Shown here: positions 19,059 through 27,862 of the stretch, in pieces | Layout: every line of letters starts with the position of its first letter | How positions within the stretch are numbered: position 1 is the stretch's first letter | NCBI RefSeq assembly: GCF_001543205.1 | Contig: NZ_CP014162.1 | Coordinates: 1,302,001 to 1,366,000, forward strand | Reading direction: 5' to 3' | Source of the DNA: Aerococcus urinaeequi | Lineage (GTDB): Bacteria > Bacillota > Bacilli > Lactobacillales > Aerococcaceae | Length of the DNA stretch: 64,000 nucleotides | Position numbers and translations under genes: made by a program | The notes under the pieces: model-generated | Seen by the model: only the letters and a program-made list of their open reading frames with translations | What the model was told of the DNA's origin: nothing | The model's database searches: none

Positions 19059-19195
19059 GCTTTCAAAAATTTTTTCATTAAAGCTTTGATTTTTGATATA
19101 ATCATGTAAAACTTTACTACTAGTTTTCTTAACTATATAATTAAAAAGTGAATCATCAAAAAAATTGAGAAATTAGTAAATATTAGGAGACTTAT

Positions 19196-20395
19196 ATGAC
19201 TTTAGAATTTAAGGCAAAAATGCGTGGAAATGTCCTTGTTGGTGTGAATCCGATGGGGTTGAAGCAAGAAGTAAACAATCAAATTCAATATGTTAAAAGC
19301 CAAGGGACCTATGAAGGGCCGAAGAAAGTTTTGGTGTTAGGGGGCTCATCTTCTTATGGATTGGCTAGTCGGATTAACCTAGCTTTTGGTGCGGGGGCAG
19401 ATACGATTTCAGTTTCCCACGGTGGGGGACCACGATCTGAGAAAAACCTTGGTAAGCCAGGCTGGTATAACAATATCTTTTTCCGGCAAGCAGCGGAAGC
19501 TGAAGGGTTAATCGCCAAAAACATCATGGCGGATGCCTTCTCTAACGAAGCGAAGGACCAAGTGATTGACTTCATCAAGAATGAATTCGGCGGAAAAGTA
19601 GATTTTGTGGTTTATTCATTAGCTTCAGGCCGTCGTACAGACCCAAATACAGGGGAAACCTACAACTCTGTTATTAAATCAATTGAGCAAGAAGTTGTTG
19701 GGCCAAATGTGAATTTACAAAAGGAAACCTTCTATGAACAAGTGCTTGAACCGGCCTCAGAAGCCGAAATTGAGGATACCGTAAAGGTTATGGGTGGTGA
19801 AGACTGGCGGATGTGGATGAATGCCTTACAGGAAGCAGATGTGCTAGCTGAAGGCGTTGAGACCGTTGTTTATTCTTATTTAGGGGCTGAATTAAACGAG
19901 TCATACTACAATAAGGGAACCTTGGGACGGGCTAAAGCGGACTGTGACAAGGCTGCCGCTTTAATCAATGAAGACTTAAAAGATATCAACGGAAAAGCGA
20001 CTGTCGTTGTAGCAACAGCAGTGACGACGAAAGCTTCATCTGTGATCCCATTCTTCCCAGTTTATTGTCTGGGATTGTATAAGGTAATGGAAGCGCGCGG
20101 CCAACATGAAACACCAATTATGCATATCGACCGGATTTTCCGTGACATGTTGTTTGGTGATAAGCCAGAGTTTGATGAAGAGGGCCGTCTGCGTCCGGAT
20201 TCATGGGAATTAGATCCAGAAGTACAAGCTGAAGCCAAAGCCTTGATTGAACAAATCAACCAGGACAATTTTAATACTGACTTTACTGCATGGGATACCT
20301 TCATGAAAGAATTCTTGAATTTAAATGGCTTTGAAGTGGATGGTTATGAAGAGAAACCAGTGACTTATGAAGAGTTAGTGAATTTAAAACCCTAA
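19196..20395 (+). CDS. fabV: FabV-type trans-2-enoyl-ACP/CoA reductase
   Basis: The 399-residue protein matches FabV/TER in length and motifs. The NAD-binding glycine-rich loop is GGSSSYGLASR (49-59), GRRTDP is at 145-150, and the Y-x8-K active site is Y238 and K247 in YNKGTLGRAK. It reduces the enoyl double bond in fatty acid elongation (enoyl-ACP) or on crotonyl-CoA. FabV enzymes are known to be much less sensitive to triclosan than FabI. It is a single gene outside a fab cluster, which leaves open whether it is the main enoyl reductase or a CoA-specific TER. Confidence 0.93.
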   Translation: MTLEFKAKMRGNVLVGVNPMGLKQEVNNQIQYVKSQGTYEGPKKVLVLGGSSSYGLASRINLAFGAGADTISVSHGGGPRSEKNLGKPGWYNNIFFRQAAEAEGLIAKNIMADAFSNEAKDQVIDFIKNEFGGKVDFVVYSLASGRRTDPNTGETYNSVIKSIEQEVVGPNVNLQKETFYEQVLEPASEAEIEDTVKVMGGEDWRMWMNALQEADVLAEGVETVVYSYLGAELNESYYNKGTLGRAKADCDKAAALINEDLKDINGKATVVVATAVTTKASSVIPFFPVYCLGLYKVMEARGQHETPIMHIDRIFRDMLFGDKPEFDEEGRLRPDSWELDPEVQAEAKALIEQINQDNFNTDFTAWDTFMKEFLNLNGFEVDGYEEKPVTYEELVNLKP

Positions 20396-20413
20396 ATAGC
20401 GACCATCATCAAG

Positions 20414-20451
20414 CACGGTAAGGAAGACGCGTTCGACTTATCGTGTTTTTT
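20414..20451 (+). terminator. Terminator after fabV
   Basis: CACGGTAAG pairs with CTTATCGTG (nine pairs, one G:U) and six T follow. Confidence 0.75.
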
Positions 20452-20454
20452 GCT

Positions 20455-20488
20455 ATAAAAAAGCTCAGAGGACTAAAACCCCCTGAGC
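20455..20488 (-). terminator. Terminator of the class I aldolase gene
   Basis: On the minus strand GCTCAG and CTGAGC form a 6-bp stem, extended by two G:C pairs beyond one mismatch, and it is followed by a TTTTTTA run. It lies 20 bases after the stop codon of the minus-strand gene. Confidence 0.75.
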
Positions 20489-20508
20489 ATGATGTATATT
20501 AAAATCGT

Positions 20509-21405
20509 TTATCTCTTGTTAACGGATGCGTCGTAAATGGTATCAATAGCACTGGCTAGTAAGTCATTGAATTCGTCATCTGCTTGGCTTGCTCGTAGAT
20601 CGGACGCGAGGGCACGTGAGAACGACGCAATCATGTCGTGGTTTTCCGCCAATAGTTCATTGGCTTCTTCACGGGTATAACCACCTGATAAGGCCACTAC
20701 ACGAACAACGTTAGGGTGACTAGCTAATTCACGGTAAGTATCTGGTACAGTAGGGATAGTCAACTTCAACATGACTAAGTCGTTTTCCCCTAATTGATCT
20801 AAGTGTAATCGGATTTCTTCAGCTAATAATTCTTCGATGGCTGCTTTGTCTTCAGCCTTGATATTCACTTCAGGTTCGATAATCGGTACTAAACCTGCAT
20901 CAATAACTTGTTTAGCGACTTCAAACTGTTGGTCGACAACTTCTTTGATGCCTACAGGGTTAAATGCGAGAATATTAGACCGTTCCTTAGTACCGAAAAT
21001 ACCGCGGTCATTTGCACGTGCTAATAGGTCGTCAAGTTCTGGCATATCTTTCATTAATTGTACGCCATTGGCTTCTTCGGCAAGTCCTTTATCAATTTTA
21101 AGGAAGGGTACGATCCCTTTGTCTGCTAAGTATTCTGCGGTGTATTTACCGTCTACTTGGCGGTCCATGGTATTTTCAAATAGGATAGCAGCTAGAATTT
21201 TTTCGCTAGTAAAAGCTGGACTGGTCATGATTCGCGTCCGCATTTCATGAACTTTCGCAAACATTTCGTCTTCATTGCTGTAGGTGTCTTCGGCTACACC
21301 ATAGGCTAATAGGGCTTTTGGTGTTGAACCGCCTGATTGGTCTAGGGCAGCGATAAATCCAGGGGCATTTGACATGCGTTCTAATTGTGCTTGATTAATT
21401 GACAT
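20509..21405 (-). CDS. fda: Fructose-bisphosphate aldolase, class I
   Basis: The 298-residue protein is a class I (Schiff-base) aldolase of the bacterial Fda type. It starts [11 protein letters not shown] and has [23 protein letters not shown] and VMLKLTIPT with the catalytic lysine. It cleaves fructose-1,6-bisphosphate without a metal ion. TTAAGGAGG lies upstream on the minus strand. It is monocistronic. A class II aldolase may exist elsewhere in the genome; none is in this window. Confidence 0.93.
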   Translation of the reverse strand: MSINQAQLERMSNAPGFIAALDQSGGSTPKALLAYGVAEDTYSNEDEMFAKVHEMRTRIMTSPAFTSEKILAAILFENTMDRQVDGKYTAEYLADKGIVPFLKIDKGLAEEANGVQLMKDMPELDDLLARANDRGIFGTKERSNILAFNPVGIKEVVDQQFEVAKQVIDAGLVPIIEPEVNIKAEDKAAIEELLAEEIRLHLDQLGENDLVMLKLTIPTVPDTYRELASHPNVVRVVALSGGYTREEANELLAENHDMIASFSRALASDLRASQADDEFNDLLASAIDTIYDASVNKR

Positions 21406-21598
21406 ATTGAAAATTCCTCCTTAAAAATTAGCGGTGGTATCATTTCGTCACTTATTATTATGAACCTAATATTTTAAAAATTCAAAGAAAGACACTTATG
21501 AAGGAGGATAGCCAACCTATTTCTGGTAAGTTTTGGGGTTTTAGTGGTAAACTTATTTAAGAAAATTACCATTAAACTAGGAAAGAAGGATATGCCGG

Positions 21599-23410
21599 AT
21601 GACAACAGAGAATACATTCCCAACCCGCGACCAAGTAGATGTAGCAACCACTTGGGATCTCAGCCAAATTTTTGAAAATGAAGCAACTTTTGAAGCGAAG
21701 TTAGCTGAATTTAAAGATCTAGGACAAGCTTTCAAGGAAAATTATGAAGGCAAATTAAGTGACGCGAGCGATATTGCTAATGCAGTTTTAGCGGCTTCTG
21801 ACGTGCAAGTTTTAGGGTCACAATTGATGCACTATACCTTTTTAGCGGTTGAAGCCGACCGTACAAATTCACAAGCAGCATTGAAATTACATAAGGTATC
21901 GGCAGCGAGCAAAAATGTTCAAGAAGCGATGCTATTTTTCCAAAATGCATTACTAGAAAAATCAGCAACTGAACTGGAAAAAGTAAAGGCCATTGCTCCA
22001 GAAACAGCAGATTATATTGCTGAAGTTGAACGTCAACAAGCGATATATCTGGGTGCTAAAGTGGAAGATGTACTATTTCAATTCGAACAAGCACATGATC
22101 AAAATTATGAAGTGTATAACAACGCTAAATTAGCCGATTTAACTTTTCCTGATTTTGAAGTAGATGGTACTACTTACCCTTTAAGCTTTGTTTTATATGA
22201 AGATAAATATATGTTTGAAGAGGATACAGCCGTTCGTCGGGCCGCCTTTGATGCTTTCTCAAAAGAATTGGCAAAATACCAAAATACCTTTGCAACAACT
22301 TATTATGGCCACGTCTTGCAGGAAAAAGCTCAAGCTAACATTAGGGGGTACGAGTCGGTAATTGATTATCTACTCTTCAGCCAAGATGTTAATCGTGACC
22401 TATATGACCGTCAAATCGATGTCATCATGGAGAAATTGGCACCCGTTATGCGTAAATATATCAACCACGTTAAAGAAGTACGCGGCTTAGATAAAATGAC
22501 TTATGCAGACTTAAAGATTGGTTTGGATCCGACTTTTTCAAAATCTGTTTCATTTGAAGAATCAGAAGCCTACGTTAAAGAAGCCACAGCTATCATGGGC
22601 GAGGACTACTTTAACGAAATCGCACCAGCCTTCACTGACCGCTGGGTAGATTACGCCCAAAATGTGGGTAAATCAACTGGTGGATTTGCAACAATTGCAG
22701 CAAACATTCATCCATATATTTTGATGAGCTGGACTGAACAATTATCTGATGTCTATACCTTGATTCATGAATTGGGTCATGCTGGTCAAATGAGCCGGGC
22801 AGAAGCCAACAACTTGTTTATTTCAAGTGAACCCAGCTTGTATGTGATTGAAGCGCCGTCAACTTTCAATGAGTTACTATTAACTGGCTATTTACAAGCC
22901 AATGGTGAAGACGACCGTACCCAACGCTTTGCCTTAGCCAATATGCTAACCAACACATATTTCCATAACTTCATTACACACTTGTTAGAAGCGGCCTACC
23001 AACGTGAAGTTTACCGACTAATTGACAAGGGTGAAGCCTTCACAGCCGAAACCCTTTCTGACTTGAAAAAAGGGGTATTAGAAGCTTTCTGGGGTGATGC
23101 TGTAGAGATTAATCCAGGTGCTGAATTAACTTGGATGCGTCAACCACATTACTACATGGGCTTATATTCATATACTTATTCAGCAGGCTTAACGATTGCT
23201 ACACAAGCCTACTTGAATATCCGTTCAGGCGAAGATGATCAAGCCATTGAAAAATGGATCAACTTCTTGAAGTTGGGTCGAATTAACCCGGTTGAAGCTG
23301 CAAAAGTAGCAGGAGTAGATATTACAAGTGGTGAACCATTAGAAAATACCATTGCCTTCTTAAACGACACGGTTGATGCTATTATTGACTATTCAGCGAA
23401 ACTGGCTTAA
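21599..23410 (+). CDS. pepF: Oligoendopeptidase F (M3 family)
   Basis: The 603-residue cytosolic zinc peptidase has the HExxH motif at H390-E391-LG-H394 (IHELGHAGQM) and a downstream glutamate in IEAPSTFNE as third ligand. The N-terminal half is the helical M3B domain. PepF cleaves medium-size peptides, contributing to peptide use and turnover. It is transcribed alone from a 190-base divergent spacer shared with the aldolase gene. Confidence 0.95.
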   Translation: MTTENTFPTRDQVDVATTWDLSQIFENEATFEAKLAEFKDLGQAFKENYEGKLSDASDIANAVLAASDVQVLGSQLMHYTFLAVEADRTNSQAALKLHKVSAASKNVQEAMLFFQNALLEKSATELEKVKAIAPETADYIAEVERQQAIYLGAKVEDVLFQFEQAHDQNYEVYNNAKLADLTFPDFEVDGTTYPLSFVLYEDKYMFEEDTAVRRAAFDAFSKELAKYQNTFATTYYGHVLQEKAQANIRGYESVIDYLLFSQDVNRDLYDRQIDVIMEKLAPVMRKYINHVKEVRGLDKMTYADLKIGLDPTFSKSVSFEESEAYVKEATAIMGEDYFNEIAPAFTDRWVDYAQNVGKSTGGFATIAANIHPYILMSWTEQLSDVYTLIHELGHAGQMSRAEANNLFISSEPSLYVIEAPSTFNELLLTGYLQANGEDDRTQRFALANMLTNTYFHNFITHLLEAAYQREVYRLIDKGEAFTAETLSDLKKGVLEAFWGDAVEINPGAELTWMRQPHYYMGLYSYTYSAGLTIATQAYLNIRSGEDDQAIEKWINFLKLGRINPVEAAKVAGVDITSGEPLENTIAFLNDTVDAIIDYSAKLA

Positions 23411-23460
23411 AGAAGACAGGGAATTGCCACAAATAAATAGAGAGAAAGTTTGGTGAATAG

Positions 23461-23625
23461 ATGATTTGGGTATTTTTCGTAGCAGCTCTTTTGCTACTGA
23501 TTACCAGTAATTATATGTACAAAAAAGAGCAGAAGCGGATTTACCTGATCTTCGGGGTACTGGCAGTAGTCCTGTTAATCTTCTTCATGGCTTTCTTTGT
23601 ACTATACAATATGCAAGGGGCTTAA
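23461..23625 (+). CDS. Small two-helix membrane protein, unknown function
   Basis: A 54-residue frame starts with ATG at 23461, 50 bases after pepF. It consists of two hydrophobic segments (about residues 3-19 and 28-50) joined by the charged turn KKEQKR. The only upstream ribosome binding signal is weak (GAGAGAAAG, GGTGAAT). A perfect terminator follows directly, so the frame probably is a real gene co-transcribed with pepF. I do not recognise the family. Confidence 0.6.
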   Translation: MIWVFFVAALLLLITSNYMYKKEQKRIYLIFGVLAVVLLIFFMAFFVLYNMQGA

Positions 23626-23642
23626 ATATTGAATTGCTATCT

Positions 23643-23676
23643 AAGTAGAATCCTATTTTTTGGATTCTACTTTTTT
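23643..23676 (+). terminator. Terminator after the pepF unit
   Basis: An 11-bp perfect stem (AAGTAGAATCC with GGATTCTACTT) encloses an 8-base loop and is followed by a T run. Confidence 0.88.
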
Positions 23677-23681
23677 ATTTA

Positions 23682-23931
23682 TTACAAAAATCCGTAGGCT
23701 TCCGCTTTCTCTACCATTGCCTTAAAATCCTTGGGACCGATCTCATCCAAGGTGTGAGAACTGGGCTGATCATTCAGACTTTAACGGGGTTCCCCCGAAC
23801 ATTCTGATATGCGTCAGCATGTGAATATTTAGGCCCTTAATAGGCGAGGGCTGCAACAAAAGTAAAGCTCAAAGGCTTAACTTTAACTTCTCGGATTGAT
23901 TGAAGTGATTGCTGATACAAGAATAAAGATA
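23682..23931 (-). pseudogene. Degraded remnant of an unidentified gene
   Basis: On the minus strand one can read about 45 residues ending RGNPVKV with one internal stop (after AALAY), then a shift of one base near 23771-23780. The reading continues as LNDQPSSHTLDEIGP KDFKAMVEKAEAYGFL and a stop at 23682-23684. The texture is protein-like in both parts, but no intact start exists and a terminator cuts off the 5' end. I do not recognise the parent family. Confidence 0.4.
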
Positions 23932-23935
23932 TTGA

Positions 23936-23968
23936 AAAAGAGGTTGGCGTGGGGAGCCAACCTCTTTT
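23936..23968 (-). terminator. Terminator after the MetE-like gene, bidirectional
   Basis: AAAAGAGGTTGGC and GCCAACCTCTTTT form a perfect 13-bp stem with a 7-base loop. T runs exist on both strands. It lies 27 bases past the stop codon of the minus-strand gene. Confidence 0.85.
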
Positions 23969-23995
23969 GAAGGATGATAGTTTTTTGATTAGGGA

Positions 23996-25174
23996 TTATT
24001 CACCAAAGTATTTGAATGCGATTGCTTGTCCTTGCTTGATTTTGTCCCATTGGTTTTCGTGGGTTAATTCGTTACCACCGTCACATGAGGCAAAGCCACA
24101 TTGGTGGGATAGGTATAATCGATCTTTTGATACATATTTGCTAGCTTCTTCTAAGCCGTTTAGGGCGCGTTCTTCATCGTCTAAGTCGGCTGATTTTGAA
24201 GATAGTAAACCTAATACAACTTCTACTTGGTCGTTGTCTTTAAAAGCTTCTAATGCGTCGATTGAACCAGCACGCTCGTCGTCCCACTCTAAGTAGAAAC
24301 GGTCGTAACGTTGGTTTTTCAAGAAATAATGAGCAATTTTCTCATACGAACCGTTGGACGCATGACGAGATGCGTAGTTACCACGACAGTTGTGGGTATA
24401 TACTTTTAAGCCTAATTCATGACCATAGTCAATTACTGCATTGTTAACAGCTACATAAGCTTCTGCACTGGCTTTAGCTGCCTCATCATCCCAAGTACCA
24501 TCTTCATTTCTAAATGGTGAATTTGAAGCATCCTCAGCATGGATAGTCCATAAACAGTCATCTAATTGGATGATCTTACCGCCTTCTTGCACATATTCAT
24601 CTAAGAATTCTTTGTAGGCATTGATTAGACCTTCTCGTAATTCAGCTTGTGATTTGTATACCTGGTTGTATGTTTGTAGGTTTAAACCTAAATCAACATA
24701 AATATGACCTGGTGAAGGGATACAAACTTTCACATCAGCATCTGAATCATTTAAGGCTACTAATCGCTTGTAGTGGTCAATGAAAGGATGGTTTTTACCT
24801 GATAAGGGTTTGAAGATTTCAATCCCGATGTCTTTACGTGTTTCAAATGGGTTTTCGTCGTCATGATCAACAAAGATATACCCTTGGTCAGCAATGAAAC
24901 GACGTACGCCGTCAAAGCCCCAAACGAAGTCTAGATGCCATAATGATTTAGAGTATTCGCCATCTGTAATTTCTGGGAAGTCTAATTCGATTTCTTTTTT
25001 TACGATATCAGCAACTGCCTCGTCTTCTACTTTTTCGTAGTTGTCGAAATCTTGGTAGAATGGATATTGGATATCGTCGCGTTCCTCGATTTGACGTTTG
25101 TAAGCTAATAAGTCTTCTGGACGTAAGAATGAACCAACTGTAAGGAATCGTTTTGAAGTTTGTGTTTGTGTCAT
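23996..25174 (-). CDS. MetE C-terminal-like cobalamin-independent methionine synthase family protein
   Basis: The 392-residue protein resembles the catalytic C-terminal half of MetE, as in the YxjG/YxjH group. The zinc ligands are all visible: H261 and C263 (THNCRG), E296 (LEWDDE) and C359 (HQCGF). It lacks the N-terminal MetE half that handles the folate. It should transfer a methyl group to a thiol such as homocysteine, but the donor is not known from sequence. It is divergent from a LysR gene 127 bases away, which probably regulates it. Confidence 0.88.
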   Translation of the reverse strand: MTQTQTSKRFLTVGSFLRPEDLLAYKRQIEERDDIQYPFYQDFDNYEKVEDEAVADIVKKEIELDFPEITDGEYSKSLWHLDFVWGFDGVRRFIADQGYIFVDHDDENPFETRKDIGIEIFKPLSGKNHPFIDHYKRLVALNDSDADVKVCIPSPGHIYVDLGLNLQTYNQVYKSQAELREGLINAYKEFLDEYVQEGGKIIQLDDCLWTIHAEDASNSPFRNEDGTWDDEAAKASAEAYVAVNNAVIDYGHELGLKVYTHNCRGNYASRHASNGSYEKIAHYFLKNQRYDRFYLEWDDERAGSIDALEAFKDNDQVEVVLGLLSSKSADLDDEERALNGLEEASKYVSKDRLYLSHQCGFASCDGGNELTHENQWDKIKQGQAIAFKYFGE

Positions 25175-25234
25175 AATAATGTTCTCCTTTTTCGATAAAT
25201 ATTTTTGAACTTGTTATGAGTATATGGGTCTGGC

Positions 25235-25261
25235 ATAATAATTACAAATAACTATTATTTG
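25235..25261. promoter_or_regulatory. Candidate LysR operator between metE-like gene and lysR
   Basis: ATAATA (25235-25240) and TATTAT (25253-25258) form an inverted repeat with a 12-base spacer. Within it CAAATAA and TTATTTG (25245-25251/25255-25261) form a perfect 7-bp repeat. The position in the divergent promoter region and the size suit a LysR-type binding site. Confidence 0.45.
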
Positions 25262-25301
25262 TCGGTTTTCATAGCTTGAAACTATGGTAAGGAGTGAGCG
25301 T

Positions 25302-26213
25302 ATGCGGATTGAAGATTTGCAGTATTTTATGAAGGTTGTTGAAGTGGGGAACATGACGCAGGCGGCCAAGGATTTGTTTATTGCCCAGCCGTCTTTGTCG
25401 AAGGCCATGGCCAATTTGGAGTCTGAGATGGGGGTAACTTTATTTCAGCGGACGGCTAAGGGGACAGTTCTGACGGTGCAGGGGGAGGAATTTCTCCAGT
25501 ATGCACGGCAAGTCTTGGAGCAGATTGACTTGATGAATCACCGCTATAAGGAAGGAAGTCAGGCCAACCGGATATTTTCAGTATCGGGCCAGCATTATGC
25601 CTTTGTAGTGGATGCTTTCGTGAAGTTACTAAGGGAGATGGATGCAGACCAATATGAGGCGACATTAAAAGAAGAGCGAACATTTGAGGTCTTGGATGAC
25701 GTTGCTAATTTTACCTCTGAGGTGGGCGTTATTTACCGGTCTAATTATAATCAGAAAGTATTGGAAGGGGCTTTTCAAGAAAAGCAACTGACTTTTACGC
25801 CATTGTTTAAAACTGCACCACATGTGTTTATTGATAAAGGGCATCCTTTAGCTAAACAAGCGACCATTAGTTTAGATGACTTAACTGCTTATCCTCGTTT
25901 ATCATATGAACAAGGCACCCACAACTCTTTCTACTATTGGGAAGAGATTTTAGCGGATATTCCTGTCCCAAAACGGATTATTGTTTCTGACCGAGCAACC
26001 TTATTTAATCTACTCATCGGTCTAGATGGCTATACTATTTCTTCAGGAATCATCAATGATGACTTGAACAGTCCGGATATATTAGCAATTCCTCTTGAGT
26101 CAGACGAGGTGATTGAACTAGGTTACCTAACCGCTAACCGTCACCAGCTGTCTTCAATCGCCAAGCGCTATTTAGGCTTACTTGAAGAATCTATTCAACA
26201 ATATGCTAAATAA
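25302..26213 (+). CDS. LysR-family transcriptional regulator
   Basis: The ATG at 25302, behind AAGGAGTG, gives 303 residues starting MRIEDLQYFMKVVEVGNMTQ, the usual winged-helix domain (1-60, with AAKDLFIAQPSLSKAMANLE). A periplasmic-binding-like effector domain follows. An in-frame GTG at 25284 lies before the ribosome binding site. Divergent orientation to the MetE-like gene suggests control of that gene, with a sulfur or methionine metabolite as possible effector. This is inference from context. Confidence 0.92.
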   Translation: MRIEDLQYFMKVVEVGNMTQAAKDLFIAQPSLSKAMANLESEMGVTLFQRTAKGTVLTVQGEEFLQYARQVLEQIDLMNHRYKEGSQANRIFSVSGQHYAFVVDAFVKLLREMDADQYEATLKEERTFEVLDDVANFTSEVGVIYRSNYNQKVLEGAFQEKQLTFTPLFKTAPHVFIDKGHPLAKQATISLDDLTAYPRLSYEQGTHNSFYYWEEILADIPVPKRIIVSDRATLFNLLIGLDGYTISSGIINDDLNSPDILAIPLESDEVIELGYLTANRHQLSSIAKRYLGLLEESIQQYAK

Positions 26214-26249
26214 TAAATCCGGCATAAGTGATTTTTTCGTTGAAAAAGA

Positions 26250-26279
26250 TTGACTAAATGGATTGTGAAGTGATACAAT
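26250..26279 (+). promoter_or_regulatory. Promoter of rplM-rpsI
   Basis: TTGACT (26250-26255) and TACAAT (26274-26279) are 18 bases apart, about 85 bases upstream of rplM. It is a good match to a vegetative sigma factor promoter. Confidence 0.7.
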
Positions 26280-26284
26280 ATAAG

Positions 26285-26345
26285 ACGGTATTGTTTGCCC
26301 CATGATAGGCCCCGGAAACCAATTATGAATCGAACAATCAGACAA
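26285..26345 (+). promoter_or_regulatory. Probable L13 leader (5' UTR of rplM)
   Basis: The untranslated leader contains ATTGTT (26290-26295) complementary to AACAAT (26333-26338). The conserved-looking interior TGCCCCATGATAGGCCCC lies between them. A structured L13 leader used in autoregulation is known in Bacillota at this position. I assign it from location and the closing stem, without a covariance score. Confidence 0.5.
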
Positions 26346-26364
26346 GATAAACGGAGGAAATATA

Positions 26365-26808
26365 ATGCGTACAACATATATGGCGAAAGCAAATGAAGTT
26401 GAACGTAACTGGGTTGTCCTAGACGCTACAGATGTTCCATTGGGACGTCTATCAACAGTTGTGGCAAGCATGTTACGTGGTAAAAATAAACCAACATTCA
26501 CACCAAACGTTGACACAGGTGATCAAGTTATCATCATCAACGCTGAAAAAGTGAAATTAACTGGTAAAAAAGCAACAGATAAAAAATACTACCGTCACTC
26601 AGGTTACCCAGGTGGTATCTATGAAACAACTGCAGGTACATTACGTGATGAAAAACCAGCACGTTTAATCGAAACTTCAGTTAAAGGTATGTTACCAAAA
26701 AACCGTTTAGGTCGTGCTCAATTTACACACCTACACGTATACGCTGGTGCGGAACACCCACATGCAGCGCAACAACCTAAACAATTAGACATTAACGAAT
26801 TAATCTAA
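26365..26808 (+). CDS. rplM: 50S ribosomal protein L13
   Basis: The 147-residue protein starts [21 protein letters not shown] and has the L13 signatures [17 protein letters not shown] and [13 protein letters not shown]13 is an early 50S assembly protein. It has its own promoter here and is separated from truA by about 8 kb, whereas in many relatives it follows truA directly. Confidence 0.98.
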   Translation: MRTTYMAKANEVERNWVVLDATDVPLGRLSTVVASMLRGKNKPTFTPNVDTGDQVIIINAEKVKLTGKKATDKKYYRHSGYPGGIYETTAGTLRDEKPARLIETSVKGMLPKNRLGRAQFTHLHVYAGAEHPHAAQQPKQLDINELI

Positions 26809-26822
26809 GGAGGGAAAAGCAA

Positions 26823-27215
26823 ATGGCACAAGCTCAATACATCGCAACAGGCCGTCGTAAAAACTCAACAGCCCGTGTACGCTTAGTACCTGGTACAGGT
26901 AAAATCGTTTTTAACGGTAAAGAAATGGCAGAATACCTACCATACGAATCATTATTCGTAATCGTTAAACAACCTTTAGCAGTTACACAAACTGAAGGCC
27001 AATATGACATCTTCATCAACGTTAACGGTGGTGGATATGCTGGTCAATCAGGTGCAGCTCGTCACGGTATCTCTCGTGCATTATTAGAAGTAGATCCTGA
27101 CTTCCGTAAACCACTTAAAGATGCTGGTCTTTTAACACGTGACCCACGTATGAAAGAACGTAAGAAACCAGGTCTTAAAAAAGCGCGTAAATCACCTCAA
27201 TTCTCAAAACGTTAA
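26823..27215 (+). CDS. rpsI: 30S ribosomal protein S9
   Basis: The 130-residue protein has the S9 signatures [37 protein letters not shown] and the basic tail ending [11 protein letters not shown] that contacts P-site tRNA. It follows rplM after 14 bases with AAGGAGGG and ends before a strong terminator. Confidence 0.98.
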   Translation: MAQAQYIATGRRKNSTARVRLVPGTGKIVFNGKEMAEYLPYESLFVIVKQPLAVTQTEGQYDIFINVNGGGYAGQSGAARHGISRALLEVDPDFRKPLKDAGLLTRDPRMKERKKPGLKKARKSPQFSKR

Positions 27216-27304
27216 TCTTTGGGCTATTACGAATTTATTCGCTTACGGATACAGTATGGGACGGAGATTTCAAAAGAAGTCGAGTACCAATCCATATTCA
27301 AACC

Positions 27305-27346
27305 AAAAAGACATTTCTCACTTATGTGGGAAATGTCTTTTTTTTT
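27305..27346 (+). terminator. Terminator after rpsI
   Basis: A 17-bp stem (27305-27321 with 27326-27342, one G:U pair) with a TTAT loop is followed by a T run. Between it and 27509 I see only AT-rich sequence without a convincing gene. Confidence 0.9.
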
Positions 27347-27509
27347 GTTTTTTGTGATAAATAAGTCTAATACCATTAAAGTAGCTTACACTAAAATTCT
27401 TTTCTTGATAGATATGCCAAATGAAGCTAAATAGAAAAAATGATAGCTATTCACCACTTAAAATTCGATTTAATTAGCAGTAAATAACTAAATTTTTGTT
27501 ATTGATGGA

Positions 27510-27824
27510 TTAGGAATTTGAGCTGTCTTCCAATAAGCTTTCACCAACACTTTTTAGTTTATTGGCTAAATCCATAATAGCTATAACAAGGTCATAACTG
27601 TAGTCTTCTCCTAGTACAGCTGTTGTACTAGCATCTTCAAATAAGCCTTGTTCTTCCATCTTTAAATGTTTAAACCAAGTCTCACTGCCATAGTAGTTAA
27701 GGAATAGTTTGATATTTGGTAGGTATTTTTCAAAATTTTCCAGTGAACCAGATATGGCCTCGATTTCTTTAGAAATCTTCGAAAAATTTTCTTCCATCTC
27801 ATAAAAATTATCAGTATTCTTCAC
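27510..27824 (-). CDS. DUF4298-like protein
   Basis: The 104-residue soluble protein is acidic and helical. It shows the pattern LPNIKLFLNYYGSETWFKHL followed by LGEDYSYDLV, which resembles DUF4298, a small family without known function. No membrane segment or catalytic motif is visible. It lies 38 bases downstream of the minus-strand DUF805-like gene, so the two may form a transcript. Confidence 0.65.
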   Translation of the reverse strand: MKNTDNFYEMEENFSKISKEIEAISGSLENFEKYLPNIKLFLNYYGSETWFKHLKMEEQGLFEDASTTAVLGEDYSYDLVIAIMDLANKLKSVGESLLEDSSNS

Positions 27825-27862
27825 GTTACCCCCAACTTTCTTAAAGAATATACATTGGATGA

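Noticed and set aside
27219-27434. 71-residue ORF after rpsI
   Set aside because: It includes the rpsI terminator stem and T run; the translation is low-complexity Phe-rich sequence.
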